Positions 18,045-26,893 of a stretch of 64,000 nt of DNA are shown here, piece by piece (the stretch's first letter is position 1; each line of letters opens with the position of its first letter). This DNA is from Dyella kyungheensis (lineage in GTDB: Bacteria > Pseudomonadota > Gammaproteobacteria > Xanthomonadales > Rhodanobacteraceae), in contig NZ_JADIKC010000003.1 of NCBI RefSeq assembly GCF_016905005.1, forward strand, positions 1,105,804 to 1,169,803. The letters are read 5' to 3'. Below the pieces are notes generated by a model. That model was not told where the DNA came from. It was given only the letters and a program-made list of their open reading frames with translations, and did not search any database. The translations under genes and the position numbers were made by a program.

Positions 18045-19340
18045 ATGGTCACGGGTGGCGGCAAGAAAATGGGGCTCCTTGGGGCCTCCTCACTGGTCGT
18101 CGCCAATATGGTGGGCACCGGTCTCTTCCTGTTGCCATCGAGCCTTGCCAGCGTCGGCAGCATTTCGATTCTCGGCTGGATTGTTGCGGCGCTGGGCGCC
18201 AGTGCCCTCGGCCTGGTCTTCGCGCACCTGGGCATGGTCGAGCCGAAGGCGGGCGGGCCGTATGCCTATGCGCGCGATCACCTGGGTTCGTTTCCGGCCT
18301 TCCAGACCAACTTTCTCTACTGGGTCGCCAACGTCATCGGCAACGTGGCCATCGCGGTTTCCGTGACGGGCTACCTGGCGGTGTTCTTCCCGGTGCTGAA
18401 GGATCCGTGGATCGCCAATGCGTGCACCGCCGGCGTGATCTGGCTGTTCGTCTGGCTCAACACGCGGGACGCTCGCGCGGTGGGGCACTTCACCGCGATC
18501 AGCACCGTGGCCGGCATCCTGCCGATTGCGTTCGTCGGTCTGCTCGGTTGGTTCTGGTTTCAATCGGATGTTTTCGTCGCCAGCTGGAACCCGGGCGAGG
18601 TGCCGACGCTGACCGCGATCAGCCGAAGCGGCGCGATCGCGCTGTGGGCGTTTCTTGGCGTGGAGAGCGCCGCTGTTTCGGCGGGCATCATCGAGAATCC
18701 GAAGCGCAATGTGCCGTTGGCCACCATCATCGGCCTGCTGGTGTCGACCGCGATCTATATTTCCTGCTGCACGGTGCTGATGGGCATCATTCCCGGTACC
18801 CAGCTGCGCATCTCCGGCGCGCCGTTCGCCGAGGCGGCCCAAGTGATGCTGGGACCCTGGGCGGCCGTGGTCATTTCGCTGGCGGCCATTCTCAAGGCCT
18901 CCGGCTCGCTGGTGGGCTGGATTCTCATCACCGCGCAGTCCGCTGAAGCGGCCGGTCGCGACGGCATGTTTCCCCGTCGTTTTTCCTTGACCAACGAACA
19001 CGGCATGCCGGTCCAGAACCTCATCGTGACCGGCGTGATGATGACCCTGATGCTGCTCATCACGACCTCGCCGGACGTGGCGACGCAGTTCGCGCACATC
19101 ACCGATGCCACCGTCGTGCTGATGGTGCTTCCGTACCTCTATTCGGTGGTGGCCATGTGGCGACTCAATCGTGAGATCGATATGTCGGCGGGAAAGCTCC
19201 AGCTCTATGTCGTGATTGGCGTGGTGGCCTGCCTGTATTGCCTGAGCGTGGTGCTGGGACAAAGTGCCGAGCTCGGTCGCAAGGCGCTCGTCATCCTGCT
19301 TGTTTCGGCACCGCTATTTGCATTGATCAAGAAGAGATAG
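18045..19340 (+). CDS. AdiC-like amino acid/amine antiporter (APC superfamily)
   Basis: 431 residues. It begins 12 bases after the second decarboxylase, so it is almost certainly co-transcribed. Sequence landmarks match AdiC as I recall it: NMVGTGLFLLPSSLASVG, AGGPYAYARDHLGSFPAFQTNFLYWVAN, GYLAVFFPVLKDPW, LWAFLGVESAAVSAGIIENPKRNVPLATIIG and GTQLRISGAPFAEAA. AdiC swaps external arginine for internal agmatine and, with AdiA, expels protons during acid stress. CadB-type exchange of lysine for cadaverine is the main alternative. No strong ribosome-binding site precedes the ATG, which is consistent with translational coupling. Confidence 0.82.
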   Translation: MVTGGGKKMGLLGASSLVVANMVGTGLFLLPSSLASVGSISILGWIVAALGASALGLVFAHLGMVEPKAGGPYAYARDHLGSFPAFQTNFLYWVANVIGNVAIAVSVTGYLAVFFPVLKDPWIANACTAGVIWLFVWLNTRDARAVGHFTAISTVAGILPIAFVGLLGWFWFQSDVFVASWNPGEVPTLTAISRSGAIALWAFLGVESAAVSAGIIENPKRNVPLATIIGLLVSTAIYISCCTVLMGIIPGTQLRISGAPFAEAAQVMLGPWAAVVISLAAILKASGSLVGWILITAQSAEAAGRDGMFPRRFSLTNEHGMPVQNLIVTGVMMTLMLLITTSPDVATQFAHITDATVVLMVLPYLYSVVAMWRLNREIDMSAGKLQLYVVIGVVACLYCLSVVLGQSAELGRKALVILLVSAPLFALIKKR

Positions 19341-19492
19341 GACGACCGTCTCAGCGGCAACCGCATCGAGACGTTCGAACGGGCTTCGTGCGAGGCCGTT
19401 GAGTACCCCCGGACGCCGATGGCAGTTCATGCTGCGGCTCCGGATGCCCTCGGGCACGCCCCGGACATGGACCCGCTTAGAGGAGTAGCGAC

Positions 19493-20176
19493 ATGAACCG
19501 CGCGAAGAGCCCAGCACAACCCAAGCCATCCGTGGTCGCCGGAGCGGGTCTGGACGTGGTGGAGCGCGTGTCGGAGATGTGCTTTGGCCTGCTCATGGCG
19601 TTGACCTTTGTCGGTGCCGTGTCGACGGTGGGACCGGAACAGGAAACGCCCTCGACCATGTGGCGCGCCGCGCTGGGCTGCAATCTCGCCTGGGGCCTGG
19701 CCGACGCCATGATGTACCTCTTGCACACGCTGACCAGCCGCGGTCATCGGCTGGCCCTCGCGCTGGACATGAAGAGTGCACCCGATGCGGCGACGGGCAT
19801 CGGACTGGTTCGAAACGCGCTGCCGTCGTTTGTCGAGATCCTGGTGACCGATGCCGATCTGGAGCCGCTGCGAAACCGGTTGATCCACCTCGAACCGCTT
19901 CCGGAACGTCCCCGGCTTTACTTCATCGATCTGCTGCGGGCCGCGCGCGTCTTCTTCATCGTGGTGCTGTCGACGTTTCCCGTCGTGCTGCCTTTCATGC
20001 TGATCGACGATGTGCCCCAGGCGCTGTTGATATCACGCGTGCTAAGCCTGGCCATGCTGTTCTTCGGTGGTTTTGTATTGGGCAAATATGCCGGTCTTGG
20101 CGCCTGGCGCGCTGGCTTCGGCATGATGGTGATTGGCGTGTGCCTGACCATGGCGATCATCGCTCTTGGCGGATGA
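19493..20176 (+). CDS. VIT1/CCC1-like membrane protein
   Basis: 227 residues with GAGGAG upstream of the ATG. The N-terminal part reads ERVSEMCFGLLMALTFVGAVS, and GCNLAWGLADAMMYLL follows, both like the VIT1/CCC1 (DUF125) family in which a first helix is used for metal transport. The remaining hydrophobic segments are at about 145-170, 175-195 and 200-225, with a soluble stretch between. VIT proteins move Fe2+/Mn2+ into vacuoles or out of the cytosol; the canonical metal-binding domain between helices is replaced here by a shorter unrelated-looking loop, so transport is uncertain. It may be the last gene of the decarboxylase transcript (152-base gap). Confidence 0.65.
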   Translation: MNRAKSPAQPKPSVVAGAGLDVVERVSEMCFGLLMALTFVGAVSTVGPEQETPSTMWRAALGCNLAWGLADAMMYLLHTLTSRGHRLALALDMKSAPDAATGIGLVRNALPSFVEILVTDADLEPLRNRLIHLEPLPERPRLYFIDLLRAARVFFIVVLSTFPVVLPFMLIDDVPQALLISRVLSLAMLFFGGFVLGKYAGLGAWRAGFGMMVIGVCLTMAIIALGG

Positions 20177-20260
20177 GGCGCGTGCGCCGGTCCGCATGCC
20201 GAAAAATGGGAGAGTGCGAAAGGGTATCCACGCGAATTCAACAGGTCTGGAGCGAACCTC

Positions 20261-20824
20261 ATGGTTCTCGTTACATGTCCCCATTGCGGTGCCAAGGTCG
20301 ACGACCCGAGCGGCACCTGCCCGAAGTGCGGCTTGCCGATATCGCAAGCGCCATCGCCACCTGGCGATGACGCGCGCGGCAAGAAGCCGTCCGCCTATGC
20401 GCCACTGTTGCCGGCTCTGGTGGGCGCGATTCTCGTTGCCGGTGCCATCGCCGCGGTCTGGTCCATCCACGATCACATGACGAAAACGGCCGCACACGTC
20501 ACGGTGCCGGCAGCGCGAGACGCGAAGGCCGACGAAGTGCGAATCAGTGAGTCCATGCGGCGGGCCACGCTGGGCAACATCATTCTTCGCCAGGCGCAGG
20601 TACACGAGGATAACTACAAGCTGGACAGCGCGACCCTGATGGAGGATGGCGCCATCTGTTACCGCTACCACGCTCGCAACGAATCGGGCGAGATGATCGC
20701 CGAAACAGCGGTTGTAACGCCCGACAGCAAAATGGCCATGGGCGATACAGCGGCCAAGCGAGAGGTGTGGGAGGAATCGTGCAGCGGGCGAGGCACCGAT
20801 GTCACGCTACGTATCGGCAGGTAG
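20261..20824 (+). CDS. zinc-ribbon membrane-anchored protein
   Basis: 187 residues; TGGAG precedes the ATG by about ten bases. A zinc ribbon opens the protein (CPHCGAKVDDPSGTCPKCG, four Cys in two CxxC pairs at residues 6-23). A Pro-rich linker and one transmembrane helix follow (about 48-68: LLPALVGAILVAGAIAAVWSI). The C-terminal domain (75-187) would be periplasmic and has YKLDSATLMEDGAICYRYHARNESGE, with Cys residues at 126 and near 177. Similar ribbon-plus-helix proteins are common and uncharacterised. No operon relation is evident; the next gene is on the other strand. Confidence 0.75.
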   Translation: MVLVTCPHCGAKVDDPSGTCPKCGLPISQAPSPPGDDARGKKPSAYAPLLPALVGAILVAGAIAAVWSIHDHMTKTAAHVTVPAARDAKADEVRISESMRRATLGNIILRQAQVHEDNYKLDSATLMEDGAICYRYHARNESGEMIAETAVVTPDSKMAMGDTAAKREVWEESCSGRGTDVTLRIGR

Positions 20825-20898
20825 GCACATGGCGCGAAGGCGCAACGGTGGCGGCTTCATCCGGAAGCATCGGTTCCAGGGTTCTCCACCAACGAACC

Positions 20899-21576
20899 TC
20901 ACAAGGGCGGGTCTTTGCCAGTCTGCTCGCTCAGCATGTACTCGGCGTACCAGTCCGGCCAATTTTCGTCGCGCTTGCCGCCACTTCGTTTCTCATGTTC
21001 GCCGTGCGCGGTTTCCGCGCGTCGCAGTGCTGCGGCGAGGTCTGCCGGCGAGGTGTAGGTGGCGATACCCGTGTCGATGCGTCCGGGCAGCCGGCGCGAG
21101 ATTTCCTGGAACAGCCAGCCGTTGCCATCCGGATCGTCGAATGAGGCGAACGAGCGGTAACTGTTGCGAGCGGGATCCGGACCGCTGACGCGAGTCCGCC
21201 CAAACAGGAAGGGCTCATCGTCACCGGCGTAAACACCAGCGGCATCGTGGAACACCTCGCTGACCGCCACGCCCCGACCGACGAGGTCGTTCCGGGCGGC
21301 CTCGACGTCCGAGACGATCAAATACAAACCCCGGGCGGAGCCCGGAGCGGCCGCGGTCACGTTCTTGCCGAAGATCACCGAACACCCGGAACCGGGCGGG
21401 GTGAACTGGAGGACGCGAAAGTAACCATCATCGGACGCGTAATCTGCATCCAGCCGCCAACCCAGGTTGCCGTAGAAACGCTTGGCGCGATCCACGTCGG
21501 ACACCGGAATAACGACGATTTCCAGCTTCATGTCCACGCCCCGTGCGTGCGGGGACTCCACTGCGGCGCTGCTCAT
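20899..21576 (-). CDS. VOC-superfamily (glyoxalase/bleomycin-resistance-like) protein
   Basis: 225 residues from ATG 21576, where GGAGGATC gives an optimal ribosome-binding site. A VOC domain occupies residues 15-145 (KLEIVVIPVSDVDRAKRFYGNLGW, YFRVLQFTPPGSGCSVIFG, GLYLIVSDVEAARNDLVGRGV, FDDPDGNGWLFQEI). The first helix motif DVDRAKRFY and the closing DPDGN-W are family marks. A charged tail of about 65 residues follows the domain (RRAETAHGEHEKRSGGKRDENWPDWYAEYML), a feature I have seen in other glyoxalase-like proteins. Metal-binding residues cannot be assigned. Substrate unknown; cytosolic. Confidence 0.85.
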   Translation of the reverse strand: MSSAAVESPHARGVDMKLEIVVIPVSDVDRAKRFYGNLGWRLDADYASDDGYFRVLQFTPPGSGCSVIFGKNVTAAAPGSARGLYLIVSDVEAARNDLVGRGVAVSEVFHDAAGVYAGDDEPFLFGRTRVSGPDPARNSYRSFASFDDPDGNGWLFQEISRRLPGRIDTGIATYTSPADLAAALRRAETAHGEHEKRSGGKRDENWPDWYAEYMLSEQTGKDPPL

Positions 21577-21749
21577 GTGATCCTCCGATGCCTTGGGCCG
21601 CAACGCGGCCCTGGATAGGGGCCACTACGATGCGGGTGTCTGGAACCAGGGCGGGAACACCAAGAGGGCGAGTGTGCCGCAAGTCAGATGAAGCGGCCGT
21701 CTTTACCGGAAGCGGAGCCTGGTACGCGGCCTGAAAGCAGGCCTGCGAT

Positions 21750-22298
21750 TCAACGGCCGCCGTCCCGATGTTTGGGCGCGTACGTCAAGCGGATCACGTC
21801 TTCGACGATCAATTCGCTGGCGACTAGGCGCAGCGGTGGCTGTGGTCGGGCGAAGAAGGGTTTGCCGCCGCCAACCACGACGGGATGGACATAGATTCGA
21901 TATTCGTCGATGAGACCGAGATCGGTCAGGCTTTGCGCCAGTTCGGGTCCCGCGACTTCGATCTCGCCGGTGAGATCGGCCTTGATCCTGCGAACGGTCG
22001 CCTCGAGGTCATCGGCCACAAGGGTGGCGTTTGGGCCGACGGACTGCAGCGTGCGCGAGACCACCCACTTCGGTTGGCTCCGCCATGCTGCCGCGTACTC
22101 ACGTTCTTCCGAGCCCCAGTCGGGAGAGTCCTCATCCCAATAGCGCATCACTTCGTACATGCGGCGGCCGTAAACGCTGGCCGTCTGCTCACGCACTTGT
22201 TCGATGAAGTGGCGAAAGAGCGACGGGTGCGGCGTAAACGCCATGTGGTCGACATATCCATCGAGCGACTGATTCAATCCGTAGACCAGCTTCGCCAT
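21750..22298 (-). CDS. dihydrofolate-reductase-like (RibD C-terminal) reductase
   Basis: 182 residues, GGAG seven bases before the ATG. The fold signature of the YyaP/RibD C-terminal group is present: KLVYGLNQSLDGYVD at the N-terminus, SVYGRRMYEVMRYWD, KWVVSRTLQSVGPNATLVADDLEATVRRIK, EIEVAGPELAQSLTDLGLIDEYRIYVHPVVVGGGKPFF and a final strand. These proteins bind NADPH and reduce unidentified pterin-like or other carbonyl substrates. True folate metabolism is unlikely because residues of FolA are not present. It neighbours a VOC protein and both run in the same direction 173 bases apart. Confidence 0.88.
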   Translation of the reverse strand: MAKLVYGLNQSLDGYVDHMAFTPHPSLFRHFIEQVREQTASVYGRRMYEVMRYWDEDSPDWGSEEREYAAAWRSQPKWVVSRTLQSVGPNATLVADDLEATVRRIKADLTGEIEVAGPELAQSLTDLGLIDEYRIYVHPVVVGGGKPFFARPQPPLRLVASELIVEDVIRLTYAPKHRDGGR

Positions 22299-22347
22299 GG
22301 AACATCTCCGCCCCGTTCTTCGTCTCGATCATATTGCCTGATGGATC

Positions 22348-22373
22348 GGTGCCGCGCCCCTGCGCGCGGCACC
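22348..22373. terminator. GC-rich hairpin downstream of a small secreted-protein gene
   Basis: A 10-bp perfect stem, GGTGCCGCGC / GCGCGGCACC, encloses a six-base loop. It starts eight bases past the stop of the 22381-22671 gene (read leftward) and also lies 50 bases upstream of the DHFR-like gene. No T-run follows, so termination would be weak or Rho-assisted. Confidence 0.45.
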
Positions 22374-22380
22374 CGTCGGC

Positions 22381-22671
22381 TTATTTGCTCTCGGGAACGA
22401 GATTGGCCAACTTGCCTTTCTTGTCGAACTGGCAAGTGAAACCCTTCTTGCCATCCATGCCTGCATCGGCGACGCCGGCGATGGTGTAGCCCGCATCGGC
22501 GGGCTGCACCGGCTGCAGCTGGATATAGTCGTTCTTCACGTCGAATTTCTTTCCTGCAGCATCCAGGCAGCGGGTGGTCAGCTTGCCCGGGTCGGGCCGG
22601 TCGGAAGCGAAGGCGTGCGAGCTCAGGACAAGCCCGAGGGATGCGGCCAGCAGCAGGGTGGGAATGCGCAT
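22381..22671 (-). CDS. small exported protein of unknown function
   Basis: 96 residues with GGAG eight bases before ATG. A signal peptide (PTLLLAASLGLVLSSHAFA, cleavage before SDRPD at about residue 23) is clear. The mature part of about 73 residues has two Cys (TTRCLDAAGKKFDV and GFTCQFDKKGKLANL), which could form one disulfide in the periplasm. No domain recognised. A strong hairpin follows the stop codon. Likely monocistronic. Confidence 0.75.
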   Translation of the reverse strand: MRIPTLLLAASLGLVLSSHAFASDRPDPGKLTTRCLDAAGKKFDVKNDYIQLQPVQPADAGYTIAGVADAGMDGKKGFTCQFDKKGKLANLVPESK

Positions 22672-22843
22672 GGGTCTATCTCCGTACGAGGCACGAGGCC
22701 GGAATCAATACCCGCCCGAGTGTGCCTTGCAATTCCTTGCGGCAGGATGAATAGCGCCGGCGGCTCATCGATCACGCCGATGTGGAAACCATGTCAAGGT
22801 TATCTCACGCGATATCCCACCGGGACGTCACGCGGGCACGGTC

Positions 22844-25084
22844 ATGCTCCGGCTCATGCCCAGTGAGCCAAAGCAGACACGCGTCATTTCACGCACCTTC
22901 GTTCGCCGTTCGCTGTGGACGCTTGCTGTGCTTTACGTCGTCTATCTGGTCGGCGGCAACATCCTTCTCAACAGCGCATCGGCACTGCGCATGCTCAACC
23001 GGCGACCCGAAGCGTTTCAGGTGCATTGGGCGCACGCCGAAACATGGTGGCCCGGTTATCTGCGGGCGTCGCACTTGCGACTTCGCGGCCAGGCGCGTGA
23101 ATGGCTATGGCAGGCCGATGGGGAGCAGGCCAGTGGCCGCGTTCTGTTGTGGCCGCTGTTGCACCATGAGATTCGTTTCGCCTCGGTCGACGCGACGGAG
23201 GTGAATGTCACCGTGCAGTTGGCGAAGGACGATCTGAAACCGCTTCCCTGGAAAGCCGATGCGTGGTGGATCACCGCTGACCGCATACAAACGACATCGC
23301 TGCGAAGATTGCAGTGGAGCGATCTGCAGCTCACGGGCCCGACGACGGCCATGCTGGGCTTCACGCATCAGTTGCGCGGCGGCATCACGCGCATCTTCGC
23401 TTCGGACATCCGGTCCCGGCAGGGCGTGCTCGTTTATGGCGCGCACTGGCGTTCGCAGGATGTGGACTTCAACCTGCATTTTTCGTCCGACCCTTTCACT
23501 CACGACCAGCCACCCGGCTGGCGCAAGCTGGAGCGGGCGACGCTTCACTTGACCTTCGAAGGCTCGACGCCTGCCATGAATCTGGGAGCCGCACCCGCAC
23601 CAGGTCAGCAGGGTGGCACCGGATCGAACAGGGATGGCCATTTGTCTGCCGACATCACGCTCGACCACGGCGTCCTGGTCGAGGGCGGACAGGCGCACTG
23701 GAAAGGAATGATCGCGGCGGCAGATGCCAATGGCATCGCCAGGCGCGAGTGGGGGGAAGGCATTGTGGTCGTGAGGAAAGACGATGTGGACGGACATCTC
23801 TCGATTCCGGCCACCCATGCCGCCGATCCACTGGCGTCCGATCATCTTGCCCTGGATATGTCGTTCGCCAGCCAGCGGATGCTGCCCGTCCGTTCGTCGA
23901 GCGAGACGTTGAAGCTGCTATCGGGATCGGTCGCCGGACACTGGCACTTTGCATCGCTCGCCTGGCTCAAGCCGTTGGCCTCGAAGAAGCCGTGGCTGCA
24001 ATGGGATGGCGCGGGCGAGGTCGATACCGCCTTGCATATCGATCACGGTCATTTGCTGCCTGGATCACGCCTCGATGTGCCCCGGCTGGATCTGGTCGCG
24101 AACCTTCTCGGCAACCGATTTTCCGGCGCGGCAAGCGCCAAGGGCAGTGTGGTGACGGGCTCCAAGGGGGCGACCAGCGTCATGAACATGTCCGTGCGGA
24201 AATTCGTGCTTTCGCCCGTGTCGTCGCCCAGCCAGCCGTATCTTCGTGGCGCCGCGATGCAGCTGGATCTGCGGTCGTCCGACGACCTGTCGAAGTTTCG
24301 CGACACTGCGTTGGCGCATCTCCAGTTCCGCGATGCCGAGGTTCCCGATCTTCAGGCCTACAACCACTACCTTCCGGGCAAGAGCCTGTTCTTCGTGGCG
24401 GGTCACGGCAGGATGTCCACCGATCTGAACATCGACGGCGAAGGCGACGTGAGCGCGGGCCGGATGCAGATGCGTACCCAGGGGGCGCAGATCGCGTTGG
24501 GCGCGTCGCGCCTGACCGGAAATCTGAATATGGATACCCAATTGGCGGTGGCCAAACGCACGGGGCACGCTTTCGATCTCCGGCACTTCACCTTGTCGAT
24601 GGACGGCGTGCAAATGGACGGCGCCAACGATCCCTCCTGGTGGACAACCATCACGCTGGAGCGAGGCCGGCTGGATTGGGATCGGCCCATGCAGCTGGAC
24701 GCGATGGCGACCATGCGCATGAAAAACGTGAGCGTGCTGTTGGCGCTGTTCGCGAAGCGAAGCGCGTTTCCTGCTTGGATCGGCCATATCGTCGACGATG
24801 GCGAAGCCCAGGTGACATCGAGGATCCAGGCAGGGCGCGGCGAGTTCGTGATGGACGATCTGCAGGCGAGCAACAAGCGCATCCAGTTCCTAGCGCGCCT
24901 GCGCATTGCGGACGGCAAACCGGATGGGGACGTCTACGCGCGATGGGGCTTGCTGAGCGTGGGCGTGGCGCTCGCCAACGATCAACGGCAATTCCATTGG
25001 GCGCATGCGGCCAGTTGGTATCAGGCGCAGCCGGCGCTGCTGCCGCCGTTGGCGGGGCAGGCAGCCAAGCCGCGGGGCGGGTAA
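22844..25084 (+). CDS. large AsmA/YdbH-like membrane-anchored protein
   Basis: 746 residues from ATG 22844; an ATG four codons later is equally possible as neither has a clear ribosome-binding site. An N-terminal anchor helix (about 25-45: LWTLAVLYVVYLVGGNILL) is followed by a long beta-rich body without hydrophobic helices, with repeating patterns such as FASVDATEVNVTVQL, LSADITLDHGVLVEGGQAHW, LHIDHGHLLPGSRLDV and FVMDDLQASNKRIQFLARLRI. This is the style of AsmA-like proteins, including YdbH and TamB, which bridge inner and outer membranes and carry lipids. I cannot place it in one subfamily. It stands alone between a secreted protein gene and the RND operon. Confidence 0.6.
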   Translation: MLRLMPSEPKQTRVISRTFVRRSLWTLAVLYVVYLVGGNILLNSASALRMLNRRPEAFQVHWAHAETWWPGYLRASHLRLRGQAREWLWQADGEQASGRVLLWPLLHHEIRFASVDATEVNVTVQLAKDDLKPLPWKADAWWITADRIQTTSLRRLQWSDLQLTGPTTAMLGFTHQLRGGITRIFASDIRSRQGVLVYGAHWRSQDVDFNLHFSSDPFTHDQPPGWRKLERATLHLTFEGSTPAMNLGAAPAPGQQGGTGSNRDGHLSADITLDHGVLVEGGQAHWKGMIAAADANGIARREWGEGIVVVRKDDVDGHLSIPATHAADPLASDHLALDMSFASQRMLPVRSSSETLKLLSGSVAGHWHFASLAWLKPLASKKPWLQWDGAGEVDTALHIDHGHLLPGSRLDVPRLDLVANLLGNRFSGAASAKGSVVTGSKGATSVMNMSVRKFVLSPVSSPSQPYLRGAAMQLDLRSSDDLSKFRDTALAHLQFRDAEVPDLQAYNHYLPGKSLFFVAGHGRMSTDLNIDGEGDVSAGRMQMRTQGAQIALGASRLTGNLNMDTQLAVAKRTGHAFDLRHFTLSMDGVQMDGANDPSWWTTITLERGRLDWDRPMQLDAMATMRMKNVSVLLALFAKRSAFPAWIGHIVDDGEAQVTSRIQAGRGEFVMDDLQASNKRIQFLARLRIADGKPDGDVYARWGLLSVGVALANDQRQFHWAHAASWYQAQPALLPPLAGQAAKPRGG

Positions 25085-25381
25085 GGATCGCGACGCCGTT
25101 CGACGGTCCGCCATGGCGAACCCATACGGCGTCGTACGGCGAACATCGCGGTCGCCGGTCGAAGTGATTCGCAGCGATTCCGCGGTGTGTTCCGATCCCC
25201 GGCCGACACTGCCATTCGCCCATCGTGAAAACTTTCGCCGGGCGGTCTGAGGTAGTTCGTCGAGCCTGTGCTATATCTCCGCAAGGGGAGGGTACGGAGC
25301 ATGGCTTGGCGCGCGCATCGATCGCGGCGCCGGGGTCCGCTTTTCGCCCGGAGCGCCGTCCGTAGGGGAACTGATCTGGCT

Positions 25382-26893
25382 ATGCCTGTTTCGTGGTTTG
25401 TGCATTCGTTGTTGCCGGGCCGTCGGCGCGCGGTTGCGATGGTGGCTCTGTCGCTGCTTGCCGGTTGTGCCGTCGGGCCCGACTTCAAGCGGCCCGCCGC
25501 GCCCGAGGTGAGCGAGTACAACGCCCATCCTGTCACCAGCACGGTCGCGACCGAACACGTGGCCGGCGGCGAGGCGCAGCGCTTTGCAACGGGCAGCGAT
25601 ATTCCTGGCGATTGGTGGACGCTGTTCCACTCCAAGCCGCTCAACGCGCTGATCGAACAATCGCTGGCCAACAACCATGACCTGAAGGCAGCGCAGGCGG
25701 CCTTGGCGGTGGCGCGGGAAAATGTGCTGGCACAACGTGGCAGCTACTACCCCAGCGTGGCGGCAAGCTTCTCGGCCAGCCGCCAGCGGCAAGCGGGAAC
25801 CATCTCGGCGACGCCCAATTCCGGCGCCTTTCAATACAACCTGTTCACGCCGCAGGTCAGCGTTTCCTACGTGCCCGATATCTTCGGCCTGAATCGCCGC
25901 ACGGTGGAATCGGTACAGGCCCAGGAACAGGCTGTCCGCTTCCAGATGATCGCCACGCAGATCACCCTGAGCACGAACGTGGTGGCGGCTGTCGTGCAGC
26001 TCGCCGCGTTGCAGGCGCAGGTGGATGCAACGCAGGAGCTGGTCGCGATCAATGCGCACATGGTGCAGATCCTGCGCGATCAATCCAGCAAGGGGTATGC
26101 CAGCGGCCTGGACCTGGCGGCGCAGGAATCGCAGCTTGCACAGACCAAGGCCACGCTGCCGCCGCTGCTCAAGCAACTGGCGCAACAACGCGACCTGCTC
26201 GCTATGCTGGTGGGCGAGTTTCCGAGCCAGGCCACGGATGCATCCTTCGATCTCTCGAAATTGCAGTTGCCGCAGGAGCTGCCGGTAAGCCTGCCGTCGA
26301 CGCTGGTGGCGCAGCGCCCGGACGTGCTCCAGGCCGAAGCCAACATGCATGCGGCCAGCGCACAGATCGGCATCGCCATCGCCAACCGCCTGCCCAATAT
26401 CGTGTTGAGCGCCAATGCCGGCAGTACCGCGTTGGCGATGAATCAGTTGTTCAAGTCGGGCACCGGCTTCTGGGGCATCGGCGCGGATATCACGGCGCCG
26501 ATCTTCCAGGGTGGCACCTTGCTGCACCAGGAGCGCGCCGCGAAGGCAGCCTATGTGGAGGCCGCCGAGCAATACCGCAGCACGGTGATGACCGCGTTCC
26601 AGAACGTCGCCGACTCGCTGGTGGCGCTCGACCAGGATGCGGCCGGCCTGAAAGCCGCCGCCGCTGCGTCGGATGCGGCCAAGCGCACGCTGGATCTGTC
26701 GGAACGCCAATGGCGGGCCGGCTATGCCGATTATCTTTCGTTGTTGAACGCAGAACAGACCTATCAGCAGGCGCGAATCAATCTGGTGCAAGCCCAGGCC
26801 AATCGCTATGCCGACACGGCGGCGCTGTTTCAGGCGCTCGGTGGTGGCTGGTGGAATCGCGCGGATCTAGCCCAGGACAAAAATGAAAAATAG
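25382..26893 (+). CDS. outer-membrane factor of an RND efflux system (NodT family)
   Basis: 503 residues; the ATG at 25382 is chosen because a lipoprotein signal follows (ALSLLAGCAVGPDF, Cys about residue 29), normal for NodT/OprM-type outer-membrane lipoproteins. Two OEP repeats are visible: residues about 95-280 (SLANNHDLKAAQAALAVARENVLAQRGSYYPSV) and 300-480 (LVAQRPDVLQAEANMHAASAQIGIAIANRLPNI; WRAGYADYLSLLNAEQTYQQARINLVQAQANRYADTAALFQALGGGWW). The trimer forms the TolC-like duct through the outer membrane. The gene overlaps the adaptor by 11 bases and heads a three-gene efflux operon. Confidence 0.93.
   Translation: MPVSWFVHSLLPGRRRAVAMVALSLLAGCAVGPDFKRPAAPEVSEYNAHPVTSTVATEHVAGGEAQRFATGSDIPGDWWTLFHSKPLNALIEQSLANNHDLKAAQAALAVARENVLAQRGSYYPSVAASFSASRQRQAGTISATPNSGAFQYNLFTPQVSVSYVPDIFGLNRRTVESVQAQEQAVRFQMIATQITLSTNVVAAVVQLAALQAQVDATQELVAINAHMVQILRDQSSKGYASGLDLAAQESQLAQTKATLPPLLKQLAQQRDLLAMLVGEFPSQATDASFDLSKLQLPQELPVSLPSTLVAQRPDVLQAEANMHAASAQIGIAIANRLPNIVLSANAGSTALAMNQLFKSGTGFWGIGADITAPIFQGGTLLHQERAAKAAYVEAAEQYRSTVMTAFQNVADSLVALDQDAAGLKAAAAASDAAKRTLDLSERQWRAGYADYLSLLNAEQTYQQARINLVQAQANRYADTAALFQALGGGWWNRADLAQDKNEK

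Noticed and set aside
23314..25167. A 617-codon plus-strand frame overlapping the AsmA-like gene
   Set aside because: Composition is Arg/Gly/Ala-rich without secondary-structure pattern; the in-frame alternative has a membrane anchor and beta-repeat pattern.
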